The position numbers were made by a program, and so were the translations under genes. 30,000 nucleotides of DNA. It comes from Mesostigma viride (lineage: Eukaryota; Streptophyta; Mesostigmatophyceae; Mesostigmatales; Mesostigmataceae). Shown here in pieces: positions 26,901 through 30,000 of the stretch. The stretch is taken from contig RPFO01000034.1 in NCBI GenBank assembly GCA_009746045.1, forward strand, positions 946,786 to 976,785, written 5' to 3'. The notes under the pieces are model-generated. The model saw nothing but the letters and a program-made list of their open reading frames with translations. It had not been told where the DNA came from and ran no database searches. The first letter of the stretch is position 1. The number at the start of each line of letters is the position of its first letter.

Positions 26901-29718
26901 CTGCAAGCGCTTGTTAGGCAGGAATCGGCCTATTGATAGAGCATCCATGGGAGCCCGGAGCAACCAACAGGAGAGCAGTTGACTTTTTCTGACTTTTACT
27001 GTAATAAATCCAGAAAGCTGCCCTCCCAAGGAAATCGCAAGATAGTAACTCCAGAGACTTCGGATCGTGGGACAGGCACGACCTGTAAGCAGCGACCTGT
27101 CACCTGTAACGAACCTACCACCTGTCATGCGGCCTCCCGCAGATCATGGACTGCTCTTCCATCGACCGGAGCACCCGCGGATGCATCCATAGAAATGTTG
27201 TTGGTTATTACTGGCATACCTCCCGACATATGTCTTTACCCGTTATTACTGGCATACCTCCCGACATATGTCTTTACCCGTTATTACTGGCATACCTCCC
27301 GACATATGCCTTTACCCGTTATTACTGGCATACCTCCCGACGTATGTCTTTACCCGTTATTACTGGCATACCTCCCGACATATGTCTTTCCCGAAAGCAG
27401 TGACTGCAGCAGCGACCCGCCCCGACCATCCCGCGCTTTGCTCTGGCTTGCCGCCTGCGTCTCCTCCCCCATGGTCGTCACGGTCATGACCAGGTTCACA
27501 AGCAGGCCTGGCGCGTTGACAGCGACCAGCGTTATGGAAGCGATCTGGTAGCCGCGCGCGTTGAAGGTCCACAGGTTAGCAATGAAGGCGAAGCCGATGA
27601 TGCCTGCTGCCAGAAGCAGGCTGGCAAAGAGGCTGATGTACGTCCATGTTAGCGACACCCAGCTCAGCTGTGGGTTGGGATGGCCACACAGTAGGTAGGC
27701 ATGGTAGGTCACAGCAGGCAACAGTATAAGCATGGTTGTTACAGTATAAGCATGGTTGTTCAGTCACAGTATAAGCATGGTTGTTACAGTATAAGCATGG
27801 TTGTTACAGTATTAGCATGGTTGTTCAGTCGCAGTATAAGCATGGTTGTTACAGTATAAGCATGGTTGTTACAGTATTAGCATGGTTGTTCTGTCACAGC
27901 ATAAGCATGGTTGTTCGCAGCAGGAATAATTGAGTTGTGGCAGTGGGCACATGCCTTGGCACCACAGGGTAGATAGAGCAAGTAAGACTAGGGTGCATGG
28001 CACGGAGCATGGACAAAGGCCCTTAAGAGTAGATATAGCAGCCTCAAATGGTAACCAAGGATCCTGTCATGTAACCGTTCAGTGAAACGCTGAGCAGCTG
28101 CCCTTACGCGCTACCAAGGGCCAATGACCCCAATGGCAAATAACAAACATAACAGGCTATGAATGTCATTATGCGCCAGTATAAATAGAGCAGCCAGTTG
28201 CATGTAGGGGTCAGCAAGGTCATACTTTTCAAGCCAACCACCTGTGCTTAATAACACCACCACCTCAGCGAGCAGTGCATGGCCGCAGACCTCCCAGCAC
28301 AAAGTGAGCATTCATAATAAGACAAAATAAAACAGTAAATCGAATGAAGACGCGAGCTTTTCTCCTCAGCTGCAACTGGATGGAATGCCTACCCTCAATG
28401 CGGCAGGGTCAAGGCCAAGAGCGCATAACCTCTCTTATACCCACCTGAAGCAGGATTATGGCCTTGGCAGCCCACAGCTGCATCCTCTCCCACCGCGTGC
28501 CCCCCACCGCGGGCTTAAGCTCTGCAAGCCGGTTCAGCAGCCGGTACTCCATGGCGTGCTGCCGGTTGGTGTGCGCCTCACCCTCTTTTCTCTTGCGTTT
28601 CTTCTCCACATCATCGCCCTGGCCCGGCCGTGCTGAGATCTGCCGCTGGCCCGGCATCCCGCCTTTAAAAACCCACCAGCGTGAAATTTGAGAGTATCCC
28701 CCTCCTCGTCCCCCCCCCACCTGCTGTGATGCCACGCTGCTGCTGGCATCCGATTTTGGTATCTCGACCTGCACTCCCTCCATGCTGGTGCTGTTCAGGC
28801 TGCTGTTTCTCATCACACCTTCCCCCAACATCTTTGAGATGGCGTCCACGCTATCCATTTCTTCTGGCACCATTTGCTGCCTCTCCAGCACCACCGAGGC
28901 CTCTTCTGCCTGGCGCGCCTCCTTGGAGTCCAGGCGGGACAGGGACAGCCAGGGGGACAGCCGGGTCACCTGTCTGATGAGCCTCGTCAGCGTGGGGCGG
29001 CGGCCGAGGGATGCCACCGTAGCCGTGATGGTGCTCCCCTTTGCGTGCTGGCTGCTAGCATCCTGCGCCGCCATGGCAGGCGTGCTCAGAGGGGACAGAC
29101 CGATGGAGGAGTGGCTGGCAGGGTCCTCCTGAGTGGCTGGATCGCCCTGGAACATTCTGCCCACAAGCCCATCCGTGTCACAACGCCCGGGAAGTGGCCG
29201 ATTGCCTATCGGGGCTTGAGAAGCTTGCTCTCCGGATGGCGCGGTGGGCGCCGCTGATGCGCTCAAGGCAGGGCTGCCTGTGCCGGATACTTGGGCAGAT
29301 GGATCCAGGGTCCCACGTGCCATTGGATGGGTGGACGCTGGGACACCCTCGGGGGGAGTTGCACTTCCCGAGGATGTTGCCGCCGTGTCTGCCATCCCAG
29401 CGGCTGGTGTCGTTGATACTGGCACCTGCGTCGTGCCGGCCGCTGGCATGCGGCGCAGCAGCTCCTGGTAGAGCCTCATGCGGCGGAAGAAGAGGTCGCG
29501 GATGATAGACGACATGGGCGTCACGCCGATTCCTGTGGAGACGAGCACCACTTTGGCAAACTGGGAGAAGTGCTGCGCGGGCGCACCAAAGGGGCCGGTC
29601 ACCTTCACCGTCACGGTCACTGGCGGAGGGCTGGGGGCTACACGAGAGTCGCCAGGTGGCGCCTGAGCAGGGGCTTGGGGATCTGTTGATGCGTCAGATG
29701 CCGCTGGAGCCGCCTTGC
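23580..29718 (-). CDS. NADPH oxidase / ferric reductase-like protein, 3' part, with four-helix insert
   Basis: Six exons, all with GT-AG borders and matching phases, join into ~1,034 residues plus stop (29718-28445, 27667-27372, 26783-26118, 25817-25661, 25303-25003, 23992-23580). The family passes electrons from cytosolic NADPH via FAD and hemes across a membrane to oxygen or iron. Visible NADPH-domain blocks: GPFGAP (41-46), GIGVTPMSSIIRDL (62-75), IWVGQDLTGFHWF (750-762), HFTRPDW (813-819), GIFFCGS (978-984), C-terminal FRKENF. Between GIGVTP and IWVGQD lie a Ser/Thr/Ala/Pro-rich insert (~90-400) and four predicted membrane helices (~432-456, 466-488, 524-547, 702-723). Loop 550-700 has NGT, NFS and NDT sequons and four Cys. 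The usual CGP is CGS here. Heme and FAD regions must lie beyond 30000. A separate gene nested in an intron is the alternative, but exact phase agreement at every junction favours one protein. The 3' UTR runs left of 23580. Confidence 0.8.
24096..24122 (-). mobile_element. Short dispersed insertion in oxidase intron
   Basis: On the minus strand it reads ATCAATGAGACAACCAGC then TCAGGCCAGC, a diverged member of the family at 12583, 21004 and 22558. No clear flanking duplication is seen. Confidence 0.5.
24294..24901. repeat. 76-bp tandem repeat, 8 units
   Basis: Eight units start at 24294 and every 76 bp thereafter. Each begins CAACATTCTCCCTACTTATT and ends GGCAGCGTAATCCTGG, with only a few single-base differences between units, so amplification is recent. 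It lies wholly within an oxidase intron. Confidence 0.95.
25003..25303 (-). CDS. Oxidase exon: FTRPDW block
   Basis: The acceptor is CTCGTACATGCAG before 25303 (phase 0) and the donor is GAAG/GTATAG at 25003 (phase 1). LPFIEVHFTRPDWDQVISEE matches the H-FGRP-(N/D)W block of NOX enzymes. A Ser/Pro/Glu-rich linker (GIPSSSSSMRPAQ, then EEEAAAAPE) follows, which is unusual between this block and the CG motif. Confidence 0.82.
25661..25817 (-). CDS. Oxidase exon: aromatic NADPH-domain block
   Basis: The acceptor is TTTTTTCCTGCAG before 25817 (phase 2 in) and the donor is GAGCAG/GTGGGC at 25661 (phase 0). It encodes TLSMIWVGQDLTGFHWFFAS then LRDLVNECSQDG and FLTRAKKEEQ. IWVGQDLTGFHWF matches the conserved YFYW-x5-F-x-WF block of NOX/RBOH enzymes. 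Confidence 0.88.
26118..26783 (-). CDS. Oxidase exon: helices 3 and 4 with glycosylated loop
   Basis: The acceptor is CTCTGCATGCAG before 26783 and the donor is ACGAG/GTGACT at 26118; both are phase 2. It encodes helix 3 (LLLVVISTIFLLGSITLIGA), an RR pair, a ~150-residue loop with three N-glycosylation sequons (NGT, NFS, NDT), four cysteines and a collagen-like GPPGGPPGGPGG run, then helix 4 (VAWIVWIVIFCTIEAISIAL). Read through the donor, the frame stops at once (TGA), so without splicing this would be the end of a separate protein. Confidence 0.8.
26784..27371 (-). other. Oxidase intron with 38-bp minisatellite at its 5' end
   Basis: Five copies of a 38-bp unit (TTATTACTGGCATACCTCCC followed by GACATATGTCTTTACCCG) span 27205-27394, so the exon/intron border lies within the last copy on the plus strand. 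Every unit repeats the donor GGGAG/GTATGCC. Confidence 0.7.
27205..27394. repeat. 38-bp tandem repeat, 5 units
   Basis: Units start at 27205, 27243, 27281, 27319 and 27357. Their near-identity suggests recent expansion. The array straddles the 5' splice site of an oxidase intron. Confidence 0.95.
27372..27667 (-). CDS. Oxidase exon: membrane helices 1 and 2
   Basis: The acceptor is CCAACCCACAG before 27667 (phase 0) and the donor is GGGAG/GTATGCC at 27372 (phase 2). It encodes helix 1 (TYISLFASLLLAAGIIGFAF), a short turn (LWTFNARGYQ), helix 2 (IASITLVAVNAPGLLVNLVM) and a polar stretch (GEETQAASQSKARDGRGG) expected on the cytosolic side. The donor lies inside a 38-bp tandem repeat. Confidence 0.75.
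27668..28444 (-). other. Oxidase intron with 20-bp minisatellite
   Basis: A 777-bp GT-AG intron. About ten copies of AGTATAAGCATGGTTGTTAC (some with an added CAGTC) occupy 27721-27915. A 66-codon hydrophobic open frame at 28111-28311 lies inside; including it as an exon would break the otherwise exact join, so it is left out. Confidence 0.65.
27721..27915. repeat. 20-bp tandem repeat, ~10 units
   Basis: AGTATAAGCATGGTTGTTAC, with occasional AGTATTAGC variants and CAGTC insertions giving 25-bp units. It lies in an oxidase intron. Confidence 0.92.
28445..29718 (-). CDS. Oxidase exon: NADPH motifs GPFGAP, GIGVTP and low-complexity insert
   Basis: The acceptor is TTCATCTAAACAG before 29718 (incoming phase 1) and the donor is CTTCAG/GTGGGTATAAG at 28445 (phase 0). 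After a Pro-rich start come VTVTVKVTGPFGAPAQHF and VVLVSTGIGVTPMSSII. A long polar stretch follows, with KKRKRKEGEAH at its basic end, and the exon closes with ERMQLWAAKAIILLQ. GTGGGGGGGGGACG near 28717 could be an extra donor, so a small internal intron cannot be excluded. Confidence 0.75.
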
Positions 29719-30000
29719 CTGTTTAGATGAATCAACGAACGCAATGACCATACAACAGGGGGGTCCCCGCAGAGAAATGTCTCAATTGTCAACTCCCCAG
29801 ATGCCTTAGAACGTTTCTGATGGGACGGTGCTTTTTGGAAGAAGAGGGAAAAACTAGCTGCTGCAAAACAAGACGAGACGTCTACACTGAGCAATGCTGG
29901 CTTGGACTCTGCACAAAGCAGTCTGGCTCCAAACCATGACATCAACCTGTACATGGCAGGTGGCAAACCAGGGAACAGTAGAGGGTCGGGGCCTCATTCA
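29719..30000 (-). other. Probable upstream intron of oxidase gene
   Basis: It precedes the acceptor at 29719. A 90-codon open frame here shows no NOX-like motif, so it is read as intron. The exons for the FAD and heme domains would lie further right. Confidence 0.4.

Noticed and set aside
28111-28311. 66-codon hydrophobic minus-strand frame as a first exon of a separate membrane protein
   Set aside because: It would require a gene nested in the oxidase intron; the phase-exact join from 28445 to 27667 explains the helices without it.
28717-28735. Internal donor in the long oxidase exon (CAG/GTGGGGGGGGG)
   Set aside because: No convincing acceptor and phase partner nearby, and the frame is open throughout; kept only as a note.
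29694-29966. 90-codon minus-strand frame upstream of the oxidase exon
   Set aside because: No FAD- or NADPH-domain similarity and it crosses the strong acceptor at 29719; best read as intron.

Overview
The window looks like nuclear DNA of a eukaryote, most likely a green alga or another member of the green lineage (inference). Support: one gene is split by GT-AG introns with matching phases and encodes the C-terminal part of an NADPH oxidase / ferric reductase type protein. The remainder is packed with degraded non-LTR retrotransposons, foldback and short dispersed repeats, tandem arrays, tRNA-like remnants and a TGTAGGG-type telomere-like tract. There is no bacterial operon structure, and most long open frames here are by-products of repeats.

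Layout. 1-673: nested perfect palindromes carrying tRNA-like 3' halves. 674-5560: one array of about 120 units of a 40-bp GC-rich minisatellite, open in all six frames, running into (CA)n. 5816-5976: an armless tRNA-Ser-like pseudogene and telomere-like repeats. 6300-8200: short tandem duplications and a recurring CCAACGGCCGTTGG palindrome. 8648-10279: the C-terminal part of a LINE ORF2 with an RT-associated zinc finger. 11.37-12.33 kb (minus): a frame-broken, gag-like open region. 12.58-15.55 kb: copies of a CCGTTGGGAG repeat family, an ORF1 3' fragment and TACG-rich blocks. 15616-17055 (minus): an intact-looking LINE ORF1. 17.16-19.03 kb: three copies of a LINE 3' end (zinc knuckle plus PD-(D/E)XK-like nuclease) arranged + - -, within 14-bp direct repeats. 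19.3-21.1 kb: foldback and ORF1 fragments. 21.4-22.12 kb (minus): a reverse-transcriptase pseudogene with YADD.

23580-29718 and beyond the right edge (minus): the one convincing host gene. Six exons join in consistent phase and encode the last ~1,034 residues of a NOX/ferric reductase-like protein. Cytosolic NADPH-binding motifs (GPFGAP, GIGVTP, IWVGQDLTGFHWF, FTRPDW, FFCGS, terminal KENF) are all present. Between GIGVTP and IWVGQD lie a ~360-residue low-complexity insert and a four-helix membrane module with a ~150-residue loop bearing N-glycosylation sequons and four cysteines. An even number of helices returns the chain to the same side of the membrane, so both halves of the nucleotide-binding domain can still meet. 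Three of its introns contain different minisatellites. The heme and FAD parts would lie beyond position 30000.

The two observations most worth following are this membrane module splitting a NOX nucleotide-binding domain, and a family of very short (about 12-49 bp) dispersed insertions around ATCAAGGAGACAACCAGC. Several of these have 5-6 bp flanking direct repeats, and one has an unfilled counterpart in the window.
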